Of a DNA stretch of 64,000 bases, positions 17,315 to 26,447 are shown in pieces (positions within the stretch are counted from its first letter, which is position 1; each line of letters begins with the position of its first letter). The stretch is from assembly GCF_048077055.1 (NCBI RefSeq), contig NZ_CP182236.1, positions 7,316,001-7,380,000 on the forward strand, written 5' to 3'. The notes below the pieces were generated by a model. The model saw only the letters and a list, made by a program, of their open reading frames with translations, was not told where the DNA came from and made no database searches. Origin of the DNA: Egbenema bharatensis. Lineage in GTDB: Bacteria > Cyanobacteriota > Cyanobacteriia > Elainellales > Elainellaceae. The translations under genes and the position numbers were made by a program.

Positions 17315-17647
17315 ATGAAAAGCGATCTCCTTTACCTGACGAATATTAAAGATTGTATTCAACGCATCGAAACCTACACAATTGAAGGCAGAGAAAAATT
17401 TTTAGGCACTCCAATGATTCAAGATGCCGTTATTCGCAATTTTGAAATTATTGACGAAGCTACCAAGCGCCTCTCTCCAGAATTAACAAATACCTATCCT
17501 GATATTGCCTGGAAGCAAATTGCTAGATTGAGAGACATCTTAATTCATGATTATTTGAAAGTTAACCTGAACCGTATCTGGGGGATTATCGAGCAAGATC
17601 TACCTAACTTGAAACAAGCTGTTGAATCGATTCTGCACAGTTCCTAA
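17315..17647 (+). CDS. HEPN-domain toxin (HepT-like RNase)
   Basis: The 110-aa protein starts MKSDLLYLTNIKDCIQRIETYT and has the HEPN RNase signature R-x4-H-x-Y as RDILIHDY near residue 80. HEPN toxins cleave RNA and are held by the MNT partner, here at 15424-15711. The start codon is part of the 16-bp duplication made by the IS66-type insertion, so the protein is intact although the element separates it from its antitoxin by 1.6 kb. The sequence in front of the ATG is now the IS end and offers no good ribosome binding site, so expression is probably reduced. Confidence 0.85.
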   Translation: MKSDLLYLTNIKDCIQRIETYTIEGREKFLGTPMIQDAVIRNFEIIDEATKRLSPELTNTYPDIAWKQIARLRDILIHDYLKVNLNRIWGIIEQDLPNLKQAVESILHSS

Positions 17648-17797
17648 GCTGCCACGTCTCAAGACAAGCAACAGCTTATTCAAATTCTGCAAGGGCAGAT
17701 TAGACCAAATTAATGCCCTACTTGGCACTCCCTAACCTGGACTAGCTCAAAAGCCAAATTTCTATAATTAAATCAGTTCTCTTATCCCTAAATTGCC

Positions 17798-18040
17798 ATG
17801 TCACAACTCATCCTTAACAACATCAATCCCCCACTTCTCGAAAAATTAAAGATTCGAGCTGCCAACCATCAACGCACCTTAGAAGAAGAACTCAAAGCCA
17901 TTTTGAGAGAAGCCCTTGAAACGGAGCAGGCTGCTAAAATGAAAGCCTTCAGCGAACAAGCTGCCCACATGCGGCAGGCACTCTCAGGACGAGTTCATAC
18001 CGACAGTGCCGAACTGGTACGAGAGGATCGCGATCGATGA
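17798..18040 (+). CDS. vapB: FitA/VapB-like ribbon-helix-helix antitoxin
   Basis: An 80-aa protein with an N-terminal beta-strand SQLILNNINPPLLEKLKIRAANHQRTLEEELKAILREAL, the classic ribbon-helix-helix DNA-binding unit of FitA/VapB antitoxins. The C-terminal part (RQALSGRVHTDSAELVREDRDR) would bind and block the PIN toxin. Its stop overlaps the next start by four bases (ATGA), as usual for toxin-antitoxin pairs. It probably represses its own operon together with the toxin. Confidence 0.88.
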   Translation: MSQLILNNINPPLLEKLKIRAANHQRTLEEELKAILREALETEQAAKMKAFSEQAAHMRQALSGRVHTDSAELVREDRDR

Positions 18041-18462
18041 CGACCTATGTAGTGGATGTCTGTGTAGCTGTTAAATGGTTTATACCTGAAAAATACAGCC
18101 AGGAAGCAGCTGTGCTTTTGAACGGTAGCCATAGCTTGATGGCACCCGATTATCTACTCCCTGAAGCAGGCAATGTCTTCTGGAAGAAAATTCGTTTTAA
18201 GGAAATTAGCCTGGAAGAAGGACAGCAAGCCCTTACAGCCATTCAAAATGCGCCGATGCAGCTCGTAGACTCTAAGCTTCTCCTTAAAAATGCCTTTGAT
18301 TTAGCCAATCAGTCAGGACGTAGCATTTATGACTGCTTTTATTTGGCACTGGCAATCCGAGAAAACTGCCAGATGGTGACATCTGATGAGAAATTGTTTA
18401 ACGCCTTGCAGAACACCGCCTGGGCTGGGCCACTTGTTTGGATAGAAAACATACAAAGTTAG
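18037..18462 (+). CDS. vapC: VapC-type PIN-domain toxin
   Basis: The 141-aa PIN domain shows the four expected acidic positions: VVDVCVAVKWF (Asp near 7), LLPEAGNVFWKK (Glu near 42), SIYDCFYLALA (Asp near 98) and VTSDEKLF (Asp near 116). VapC toxins are metal-dependent RNases that cut specific tRNAs or rRNA. It overlaps vapB by four bases. No damage is seen, so the pair looks functional. Confidence 0.9.
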   Translation: MTTYVVDVCVAVKWFIPEKYSQEAAVLLNGSHSLMAPDYLLPEAGNVFWKKIRFKEISLEEGQQALTAIQNAPMQLVDSKLLLKNAFDLANQSGRSIYDCFYLALAIRENCQMVTSDEKLFNALQNTAWAGPLVWIENIQS

Positions 18463-18470
18463 CGATCGCT

Positions 18471-18830
18471 ATGGCAAAAATCACCATTGACATCCCCGAC
18501 GACCTTGCTCAACGGCTTCAGCCGTTTCAAGCCCAACTGCCCCAGGTGCTAGAGCTAGGTTTACAGGAGCTAGAAACCCAACAGCGATCCGCTAATTTTC
18601 TCGACGAGCAAGACATGATTCTTCTTCTTGCCAGCCAGCCCACCCCAGAACAAATTCTTGCCATTCGCCCTTCCCTAGAATTTCAAGCACGGGTCAGCGA
18701 TCTGCTAGCTCAAAGCAAGACAGGCATCCTTTCTGCAAAAGGCGAAGCTGAACTAGAGCGCTACCTCACCTTAGAGCATCTCGTGCGTTTGGCTAAAACC
18801 CATGCCCTGGGACAGCTTCAGGCATCATGA
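18471..18830 (+). CDS. Antitoxin-like small protein paired with HNH remnant
   Basis: From the ATG at 18471 (in GCGATCGCTATGG) the product is about 119 aa and begins MAKITIDIPDDLAQRLQPFQAQLPQVLELGLQEL, a beta-strand-helix pattern like a short DNA-binding antitoxin head. The rest is helical. It overlaps the following HNH fragment by four bases. Such two-gene units with an HNH nuclease are common in cyanobacteria. I would call it a likely antitoxin or partner protein of unknown mechanism. Confidence 0.65.
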   Translation: MAKITIDIPDDLAQRLQPFQAQLPQVLELGLQELETQQRSANFLDEQDMILLLASQPTPEQILAIRPSLEFQARVSDLLAQSKTGILSAKGEAELERYLTLEHLVRLAKTHALGQLQAS

Positions 18831-18919
18831 GTACCTATGTGTCCGCCGCCCTACATAAGCAAGTCACTGAACGAGCAAACAATCGCTGCGAATATTGCCG
18901 CTTTCCCTTAGAGTCTTAA
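18827..18919 (+). pseudogene. HNH endonuclease, N-terminal fragment only
   Basis: Thirty residues, MSTYVSAALHKQVTERANNR then CEYCRFPLES, match the start of small HNH nucleases, where the first CxxC of the zinc site is followed by a hydrophobic segment and the IDHI core. Here the reading stops at TAA before any His. The region 18920-19074 contains no continuation, so the rest has been lost, probably by recombination next to hsdR. Confidence 0.7.
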
Positions 18920-19074
18920 CCACCATTGGGCATACCACTATATTTTTGCTAAAAATGAATGAGGCTAGCTGGCTCTAGTTACGCCAAGCTTCAGCAGTGC
19001 AGGGAGACTTACCCAATCTGAGAGACGGGTAGCCGAACCAACCCAACGTCACCTGGCGGGGAATCCTTGAATTT

Positions 19075-22065
19075 ATGGATATCACCGAAAAAGCCTTTGA
19101 AATCCATATCGTGGATCATCTATGTCAGGTTCACGGCTATCGTTTGCGGGTATCCAAACAAAAAAACGACGCTAGAGACTCCCACTATCAAAAATTCCTG
19201 TGCCTCGACTGGGAAATTCTCCTAGAGTTCATCACCGCCACCCAACCCGACACCTGGAAAGCCCTCGAAAAACAACACGGCACCGCTACCGTAGGCGATA
19301 AGTTTCTCCAACGGCTCACCCGTGAAATTGAGCGGCGAGGCACCTTAGACGTGCTGCGTCGGGGTATCAAAGACTACGGCTGCTATTTCCAACTCGCCTA
19401 CTTCAAGCCCGTCAGCACCCTCAACCCAGAGCATCAGATCCTTTATCGCAAAAATATCCTCAGCGTCGTGCGCCAGTGTCACTACAGCGCCGTTGAAACC
19501 AAAGACGCTCTCGATATTGTTATTTTTCTCAATGGGCTACCCATCTTTACCCTAGAACTCAAGAATAAGCAGACTGGGCAAACGGTAGATCATGCCCGTG
19601 AGCAGTATGCTAAAGACCGCCAGCCTAAAGGCGAACCCCTACTTCAATTCAAACGTTGCCTCGCCCACTTTGCCGTAGACGACGATGAAGTCTACATGAC
19701 CACCCGCCTAGAAGGTAAACAAACCTACTTCTTACCCTTCAACCAAGGCAATAACGGCGGTGCAGGTAATCCACCGAATCCTAAAGGTTACGCCAGTGCT
19801 TATCTCTGGGAAGACCTCTTTGCCACCAATAGCATCCTGGAACTCATCGGCAGCTTCATCCACTTAGAAACCGATGAACGCAACGGTGTCAAAACAGAGA
19901 AACTGATCTTCCCTCGCTATCATCAGCGCAGTGCTGTACAGAGCCTCATTGCCCATGCTCAACAACAAGGCGCGGGTCAGCACTACTTAATTGAGCACAG
20001 TGCCGGAAGTGGCAAAAGTAATACGATCGCCTGGTTAGCCCATCGCCTCGCCTCTTTGCACAACGAGAAAAACCAGCGGGTTTTTGACTCCGTGATTGTA
20101 ATTACCGATCGCCGGGTGCTCGATCGCCAACTCCAAAATACCGTCCGTCAATTTGAGCAAACCCCTGGTGTCGTTGCGGTCATCGACAAACACAGCGATC
20201 AACTTGTTGAAGCCCTGACCAGTGGCGCAAACATCATCGTCAGCACCCTGCAAAAATTCCCCATCATCGTTAACAAGGTCGATCAGTTACAAGGGCAAAC
20301 CTTCGCCATCATTGTTGATGAAGCCCACTCCTCCCAAACCGGAGAAGCTAGCAAAAGCCTCAAGGAAGTCCTCCAGGCTCAAACTCTGGAAGAGGCGGAA
20401 CAACTCGAAGCAACCGTACCTCCTACGGATGAAGACCTGATCAACCAAAACATGGAAGCACGGGGACGACAGCCCAACCTCAGCTTCTTTGCCTTCACCG
20501 CCACGCCCAAACAAAAGACCCTGGAGTTGTTTGGTACCCCACAACCAGACGGTAGCTTCCGTCCCTTCCATCTCTACACCATGCGGCAGGCGATCGAGGA
20601 AGGATTCATCCTAGATGTTTTGCAAAACTATACCACCTTTACCACCTACTTCAATCTGCAAAAGAAAGTAGTCGATGACCCCCATGTCGAGAAAAGCAAA
20701 ACTATTGCCCTGCTCAAACGCGAAGTGGAATTGCACCAGTACACGATTGACCAGAAAACTGCCTTAATGGTGGAACATTTCTGGGAAACGGTGCGCCACC
20801 AAATTCCTGACAATAAGGGTAATGGACAAGCCAAAGCAATGGTAGTGACTCGTAGCCGTCTCCACGCCGTGCGCTATAAGCAAGCCTTTGATAAATACCT
20901 AAAAAATCAAGGTTATCCCATCAAAGCATTGGTCGCTTTTTCTGGCACAGTGAACCATCAAGGTTTGGATTATACCGAAGCCCAGATGAACGGCTTTTCT
21001 GACAAACAGACCGCAGAACAATTCAAAAAGCCAGAATACCGGTTTTTGATTGTGGCAGAGAAGTTTCAAACCGGATTCGATCAACCTCTCTTGCACACCA
21101 TGTATGTGGATAAAACCATCAGTAAAGTTGCGACGGTGCAAACCCTGAGTCGCCTAAATCGCATATACCCACGTAAAACGGAAACAATGGTTTTAGACTT
21201 CGCCAATGAAGCGGATGATATTCAGTCTGATTTTCAGCCGTACTACGAAGCCACTTTACTGAGTGAGGGTACCGATCCAAACAAGCTCTACGATACCCAA
21301 GCCCTACTCCAAGAGTTTCGCCTCTACAGCGATGAAGAGGTTTCTGAAATTGCAGCCCTCTATCTCAGAAGAGGTGAAAAAGCCAGTCAGCTACAGCCCT
21401 TACTTAGAAAAATCGTAGGGCGCTATGAGTATATTCCTGAATCCGAACGGCGGTTAGAATTCAAGCATCGGCTCCGTTCCTATACTCGCCTCTACGCTTT
21501 TCTTTCTCAGGTCATTACTTTCAAAGATGCCGATTTAGAACAGCTTTATCTATTTGTCAGACTCTTGTTCCGTGCCCTACCTCAAGAGCGGGAGAAAACC
21601 AGCCTACGGGCAGCGGAATATGCTGATTTAGAAAGCTATCGCATCCAGAAAACCTTTAGTGGCAAAATTGGCTTACAGTCTGGAGCCGGAAACCTTGATC
21701 CCCTCTCTGATCTAGACAGTGCTGTGATAAAAGACCCTGAAAAGGCTGCCCTTTCAGAAATCATTGCTGAAATTAATCAGCGATTTGGAACTGACTTTAC
21801 TGAAGCAGATCGCGTCTTCTTTTCTGAGTTAAAAACCCGGCTTTCAGAGAATGAAAGCTTGCAAGCCAGTGCTAAAGCTAATACAAAAGAAAACGTTCAA
21901 CTCTTGCACGATGCCCTATTTAACTCTATTCTTCAGACCATGATTGACAGTAACTTCGAGATGTTCAAGCGGATTAATGATAACGAAGAATTTGGACAGA
22001 TTATTAGAGCAAAAATTTTTGATCAGGTTTACCAAGAAATCTTGGATAAATTGAATCAATCATAA
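19075..22065 (+). CDS. hsdR: Type I restriction enzyme subunit HsdR
   Basis: The 996-aa protein is the motor and nuclease subunit of a type I restriction enzyme. Near residues 145-165 DIVIFLNGLPIFTLELKNK gives the D-ExK nuclease motif. Walker A follows as EHSAGSGKSNT near 307, DEAH as VDEAHSSQ near 415, and AFTATPK as motif III. Motifs V and VI appear as VAEKFQTGFDQP and QTLSRLNRIYP. The C-terminal third is helical, as needed to bind HsdM/HsdS. It is uninterrupted, but hsdM and hsdS upstream are only remnants. Without a methyltransferase, cleavage would need subunits from elsewhere in the genome. Confidence 0.93.
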   Translation: MDITEKAFEIHIVDHLCQVHGYRLRVSKQKNDARDSHYQKFLCLDWEILLEFITATQPDTWKALEKQHGTATVGDKFLQRLTREIERRGTLDVLRRGIKDYGCYFQLAYFKPVSTLNPEHQILYRKNILSVVRQCHYSAVETKDALDIVIFLNGLPIFTLELKNKQTGQTVDHAREQYAKDRQPKGEPLLQFKRCLAHFAVDDDEVYMTTRLEGKQTYFLPFNQGNNGGAGNPPNPKGYASAYLWEDLFATNSILELIGSFIHLETDERNGVKTEKLIFPRYHQRSAVQSLIAHAQQQGAGQHYLIEHSAGSGKSNTIAWLAHRLASLHNEKNQRVFDSVIVITDRRVLDRQLQNTVRQFEQTPGVVAVIDKHSDQLVEALTSGANIIVSTLQKFPIIVNKVDQLQGQTFAIIVDEAHSSQTGEASKSLKEVLQAQTLEEAEQLEATVPPTDEDLINQNMEARGRQPNLSFFAFTATPKQKTLELFGTPQPDGSFRPFHLYTMRQAIEEGFILDVLQNYTTFTTYFNLQKKVVDDPHVEKSKTIALLKREVELHQYTIDQKTALMVEHFWETVRHQIPDNKGNGQAKAMVVTRSRLHAVRYKQAFDKYLKNQGYPIKALVAFSGTVNHQGLDYTEAQMNGFSDKQTAEQFKKPEYRFLIVAEKFQTGFDQPLLHTMYVDKTISKVATVQTLSRLNRIYPRKTETMVLDFANEADDIQSDFQPYYEATLLSEGTDPNKLYDTQALLQEFRLYSDEEVSEIAALYLRRGEKASQLQPLLRKIVGRYEYIPESERRLEFKHRLRSYTRLYAFLSQVITFKDADLEQLYLFVRLLFRALPQEREKTSLRAAEYADLESYRIQKTFSGKIGLQSGAGNLDPLSDLDSAVIKDPEKAALSEIIAEINQRFGTDFTEADRVFFSELKTRLSENESLQASAKANTKENVQLLHDALFNSILQTMIDSNFEMFKRINDNEEFGQIIRAKIFDQVYQEILDKLNQS

Positions 22066-22189
22066 TTAGCCCATTCTGATATGGGTCGTCGTTCTTTGAT
22101 AAAGGCAGCCTAACTGCGGTGGTGCGGACGGAACAGAGGTTGTCGGCAAAACGCCAAGTTATCTGCCGCCGCACAACTTCACCGTTAAT

Positions 22190-24877
22190 CTACACTGATG
22201 TCACCAGTCCATCATCATAAACCGCCTCCACCTGAGGCAGTCGAGCATCCACCCATCGCCCTTCATAGGCGATCAGGTATAGCTCCTTCAGATCCCGGAT
22301 CAACGGATAGCGAGGATTGGTTCCCGTACACTGGTCATCAAAAGCTTGTTCCGCCATTTCCTCAACCTGAGCATAGAAGGTGTGATCGTCAATGTTCACC
22401 GCTTCCTTGATGGTTAACGGAATATCTAGCTGTTGCTTCAGCCGATCGATCGCCTCCACCAATCGCTCGATTTTCTCCTCATCCGTGTTTCCGCCCAGGC
22501 GCAGGTAATCCGCAATTTGGGCATATCGCCATTTGGCATTGGGATACTTATACTGCGGGAAGATCGCCTGCTTGAAGGGGACATCCGTGGCGTTGTAGCG
22601 AATCACATGGGTAATCAGCAGCGCATTGGCTAACCCGTGGGGGACGTGGAAGGTGGAACCCAGCTTGTGGGCCATTGAGTGGCAGATGCCCAGGAATGCA
22701 TTTGCAAAGGCCATCCCGGCGATCGTCGCGGCATAGTGAACCTTTTCGCGCGCCTTCGGATTATTTGCGCCTTCCTGATACGCCGCAGGCAGATATTTCA
22801 TCAGCAACCGAATGGCTTCCAGGGCTAACCCGTTGGAGAACTCAGAGGCAAACACGGAAACGTAGGCTTCCAGGGCATGGGTCAAAGCATCCACCCCACC
22901 GTAAGCCGTCAACCGTTTGGGCATCTGCATCACCAGTTCTGGGTCAGCAATGGCCATCGTGGGGGTCAGGGCATAGTCCGCCAGGGGATACTTGATGCCG
23001 GTGCGATCGTCTGTCACGACGGCAAAGGGAGTCACCTCTGATCCGGTTCCTGAGGTGGTGGGAATGGCCACCATGATTGCTTTCTGTCCCAACGGTGAGA
23101 CTTCGTAGACGCGCTTACGGATGTCCATAAAGCGAGTCGCCAGGCCATCAAACTCCACATCGGGCTGCTCGTACATCAGCCACATCACCTTCGCCGCATC
23201 CATGGGCGATCCACCCCCGATCGCAATGATCACATCCGGTTGGAAATTGTTGATTTCTGCCAGCCCTTTATGAATGGTGGACAGGGACGGATCGGGTTCC
23301 ACATCGTAGAAAATTTGGAATTTAACCTGAATTTCCTCCAGCACGGTCGCCAGATGATCAGTAATCCCCATATCAAACAGGGGCTTATCCGTGATGATGA
23401 AGGCCCGTTGGTGTCCTTTTAGCTCACGTAACGCCACGGCCAGACTACCGTACTTGAAATACACCTTCGGCGGCACCCGGAACCACAGCATATTTTCCCG
23501 TCGGGCTGTCACCGTTTTAATATTGAGCAGATGTTTGGGCCCAACGTTGACGGAAACCGAGTTATCGCCCCAGCTACCGCAGCCCAGGGTCAGGGACGGA
23601 TCCAGTCGGAAGTTGTACAAATCCCCGATCGCACCCTGGGATGAAGGCGTGTTGATCAGCACCCGCGAGGTTTCTACCGCCGCCTCGAATGTATGAATGT
23701 GTCCTTTGTTGGCGGGATCGGTATACAGCACTGCCGTATGCCCCCGTCCACCAAAGGTTACCAGGGCTTCTGCCTTTGCCACTGCATCCTCAAAGTCTTT
23801 GGCACCGGTACATGGCCAGGATGGAGAAAGCTTTTCGTAGGAGAAGGGTTCCTGCGAGCCAATTTCCTCGACTTCGGCAATCAAAACTTTAGGCGGAGCG
23901 GGAATCAGGTTTACCCCATCGTTGGTGATATTGACCCTGGAAAGGGAGATTCCGGCCAATCGGGCGATCGTTTCTGGGGTTTGTCCCACCACTGCCGCAT
24001 TCAAATGACCGTCCTTGAGCAGCACCTCTGCTAACTGTTGCTGCTCTTCCGCTGCCAGGAAATACGCACCTCGATCGCGGAACTCTGCCTTGACTGCTTC
24101 ATAGACCGAATCCACCACAATCACCGACTGCTCACTGGCGCAGATCATGCCATTGTCAAAGGTTTTACTCAGCAGAATCGACGACACAGCCATCTTGATG
24201 TGAGCGGTTTCGTCAATCACCGCAGGCGTATTACCCGCCCCCACTCCGAGGGAAGGATGCCCCGATGAGTAAGCCGCCTTCACCATACCCGGCCCACCCG
24301 TCGCCAAAATCAGCTTAATATCGGGATGCTGCATTAACGCCTGGGATAGGGGAACCGTCGGTTGATCAATCCAGCCAATAATGTGTTCAGGCGCACCCGC
24401 TTCTACTGCTGCATTGAGGACAATTCGGGCGGCTTCGATCGAGCATTGCTTGGCGCGAGGGTGGGGTGAAAAGATAATGGCGTTGCGGGTCTTTAAGGCA
24501 ATCAGTGCTTTAAAGATGGTGGTGGAGGTGGGATTAGTGGTAGGGACAATCCCCGCTAAAATTCCGACGGGTTCAGCGATCGTTTCAAATCCAAAGGATT
24601 GATCGGCTTCTAAAACGCCGCAGGTTTTTTCATTTTTGTATTTGTTGTAGATATATTCAGACGCGAAGTGATTCTTGATCACCTTATCTTCAACTAACCC
24701 CATTCCTGTTTCCTGCACGGCCATTTTTGCTAAGGGAATTCGTTGGGCATTAGCAGCCATTGCGGCTTTCTTAAAAATGGCATCAACCTGAGCCTGACTA
24801 AATGTAGCGAATTGTTGTTGAGCGGCTTTAACAGATTGAATCAGGGCTTGAAGTTCTTCAATGGTGGTGACTGGCAT
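22190..24877 (-). CDS. adhE: Bifunctional acetaldehyde-CoA/alcohol dehydrogenase AdhE
   Basis: The start MPVTTIEELQALI at 24877 gives about 895 aa, normal for AdhE; the frame is open further upstream to 24916. Residues 1-450 form the acetaldehyde dehydrogenase half with the catalytic cysteine in GMICASEQS near 243. Residues 470-895 form the iron-dependent alcohol dehydrogenase half, with GGGSPMDAAK as the nucleotide loop and HSMAHKLGSTFHVPHGLANA supplying iron-binding histidines. It turns acetyl-CoA into ethanol with two NADH, so it serves dark anaerobic fermentation. It is convergent with hsdR. The gene-free upstream region is over 800 bp, which suggests long-range regulation. Confidence 0.95.
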   Translation of the reverse strand: MPVTTIEELQALIQSVKAAQQQFATFSQAQVDAIFKKAAMAANAQRIPLAKMAVQETGMGLVEDKVIKNHFASEYIYNKYKNEKTCGVLEADQSFGFETIAEPVGILAGIVPTTNPTSTTIFKALIALKTRNAIIFSPHPRAKQCSIEAARIVLNAAVEAGAPEHIIGWIDQPTVPLSQALMQHPDIKLILATGGPGMVKAAYSSGHPSLGVGAGNTPAVIDETAHIKMAVSSILLSKTFDNGMICASEQSVIVVDSVYEAVKAEFRDRGAYFLAAEEQQQLAEVLLKDGHLNAAVVGQTPETIARLAGISLSRVNITNDGVNLIPAPPKVLIAEVEEIGSQEPFSYEKLSPSWPCTGAKDFEDAVAKAEALVTFGGRGHTAVLYTDPANKGHIHTFEAAVETSRVLINTPSSQGAIGDLYNFRLDPSLTLGCGSWGDNSVSVNVGPKHLLNIKTVTARRENMLWFRVPPKVYFKYGSLAVALRELKGHQRAFIITDKPLFDMGITDHLATVLEEIQVKFQIFYDVEPDPSLSTIHKGLAEINNFQPDVIIAIGGGSPMDAAKVMWLMYEQPDVEFDGLATRFMDIRKRVYEVSPLGQKAIMVAIPTTSGTGSEVTPFAVVTDDRTGIKYPLADYALTPTMAIADPELVMQMPKRLTAYGGVDALTHALEAYVSVFASEFSNGLALEAIRLLMKYLPAAYQEGANNPKAREKVHYAATIAGMAFANAFLGICHSMAHKLGSTFHVPHGLANALLITHVIRYNATDVPFKQAIFPQYKYPNAKWRYAQIADYLRLGGNTDEEKIERLVEAIDRLKQQLDIPLTIKEAVNIDDHTFYAQVEEMAEQAFDDQCTGTNPRYPLIRDLKELYLIAYEGRWVDARLPQVEAVYDDGLVTSV

Positions 24878-25728
24878 CAGATATGATCCTCTTGATAGGA
24901 AGCAAATACGAAGCAATTGAGTGGAGCAAAACTTGTTGAGCGGAATGAACCAACCGTCTAACGGAGTGGAAAAAGTCCTGTCGATTCAAAGCTAAAAAGT
25001 GGCAATCAAATCATTAGGTCAATGATTAGGGGGATAGTGGCTAAGTCTGTCAATGTTACTCGGTGAAATGTTACTCGGTAAAATGTTACTCGGTGAAATG
25101 TTACTCGGTAAAAAGTCAACAAACGATAATCACTACATCACCGATTCAGCTACGTGAGAGCCAGGAACTGAAGCACGTCTATATAGAACAAATGCGATCG
25201 GACAGTCAATACGAGCTTGATGTAGCCTGAGTTTTGATGTTCTCCTGAAATTCAACGTTCCGATCAAAACCAAAAACGGGGAAACTGCTTCAACCGAATA
25301 ATGGACTTATGCAACCCTACACTTGTTTAAGTTGCGCTCCGTCAATGCCCTAACAACTCCATCCTATTGCCAGGATATCGAGTCAATCCAAGTTGATTGG
25401 GATTCGTTAGATTGGTTTAAGAAAGCAAAAATGCTGCACTAAACGGCTAAAACTTCTGTTGTGCTGAACACGGTCTAGCATTGCCACGCTGAGCAAACCC
25501 TTGATTCTGGCTTGCTACATTAAAAGAGCTTCGCCAAACTTAAATTAACTGTCGTAAAACAAACGCGGCAACGATGCCTGGGGTAAATCTCAGTTTTGCG
25601 ATCGATTGACAGTCCCGCTGATGCTTGCGCTACGGATGGGGAATTGTCGGGATATGCTCTAGCCCAGCACTATTCGTTGATCAAGCTCCTGGAGCGGGTA
25701 AGGATCAGGTGAAATTCATACAAAAATA
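24878..25728. other. 850-bp gene-free region upstream of adhE
   Basis: I find no convincing gene. The part near adhE holds four 15-bp direct repeats (25052-25111). The remainder is unremarkable single-copy sequence with no open frame of credible composition. It may hold the adhE promoter and an untranslated leader. Confidence 0.5.
25052..25111. repeat. Four 15-bp direct repeats upstream of adhE
   Basis: AATGTTACTCGGTGA and AATGTTACTCGGTAA alternate twice each. The repeats start 175 bp upstream of the adhE start codon. They might bind a regulator repeatedly, or be a simple minisatellite; 15 bp is not a whole number of helical turns. Confidence 0.7.
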
Positions 25729-25783
25729 GACATCTGCGATAATCTCACCGTCCGATCGTGACTCAGAGATTATTACAGATGTC
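25729..25783 (-). terminator. Likely terminator of the petBD transcript
   Basis: GACATCTGCGATAATCTC (25729-25746) and GAGATTATTACAGATGTC (25766-25783) form an 18-bp stem with two mismatches. On the minus strand the stem is followed by TATTTTTG, which gives a T-rich tail. It lies 45 bp after the petD stop. Confidence 0.7.
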
Positions 25784-25827
25784 CAATATCAAACGGAACC
25801 CATTGAGCGCAGTGCTCCGTTTTAGTT

Positions 25828-26310
25828 CTAGAACAAGCCCAGCGTCAGGGACTTGTCGATCGGGAAGGTTGCACCGATTCCCAACCACAGCGTCACAACC
25901 GTTCCAAACAGAAATACCGTGGTCGCAACGGGACGACGGAAGGGGTTCTGGAACTTGTTCACGCTTTCAATAAAGGGCACCAGCATTAAGCCCAGGGGAA
26001 CTGCTCCCTGACAGGCGACACCCAACAGTTTGTTCGGCAGAATCCGCAGAACCTGGAACACAGGGTACAGATACCATTCCGGCAGAATTTCCAGCGGGGT
26101 CGCAAACGGGTCAGCCGGTTCACCGATTAACGCTGGATCGAGTACCGCCAACGAAACCACGCAGGCGATCGTTCCCAAAATTACCACAGGGAACACGTAG
26201 AGCAAGTCGTTGGGCCAGGCAGGCTCACCATAATAGTTGTGGCCCATGCCCTTCTTTAACTTCTCACGCAAAACTGGATCAGCAAGATCCGGTTTCTTCA
26301 AGGTTGCCAT
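25828..26310 (-). CDS. petD: Cytochrome b6f complex subunit IV
   Basis: The 160-aa protein begins MATLKKPDLADPVLREKLKKGMGHNYYGEPAWPNDLLYVFP, the standard cyanobacterial PetD start, and has three membrane helices. It includes the PEWYLYPVFQ motif (here LPEWYLYPVFQVLR), part of the quinol oxidation site. Together with PetB it corresponds to mitochondrial cytochrome b, and it passes electrons between the photosystems in the thylakoid membrane. It follows petB after 137 bp on the same strand and is probably cotranscribed. Confidence 0.97.
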   Translation of the reverse strand: MATLKKPDLADPVLREKLKKGMGHNYYGEPAWPNDLLYVFPVVILGTIACVVSLAVLDPALIGEPADPFATPLEILPEWYLYPVFQVLRILPNKLLGVACQGAVPLGLMLVPFIESVNKFQNPFRRPVATTVFLFGTVVTLWLGIGATFPIDKSLTLGLF

Positions 26311-26447
26311 GACTTCAGTGATCTCCTTATAAGCTCAGGTTCGACAAATGGGACGGGAAAAATGTATTGGTATATTTCTACAAGCTATCTCAGATCAGCT
26401 TACCGAACTGTGGTAGTCAATACCTGGAACATTTTCCACAACAGGCG

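Noticed and set aside
22108..22187. Sequence GCCTAAC ... GTTATCT between hsdR and adhE looked like an integron attC site.
   Set aside because: The right box does not fit the GTTRRRY core, no integrase or cassette array is nearby, and the internal L and R boxes are not convincing.
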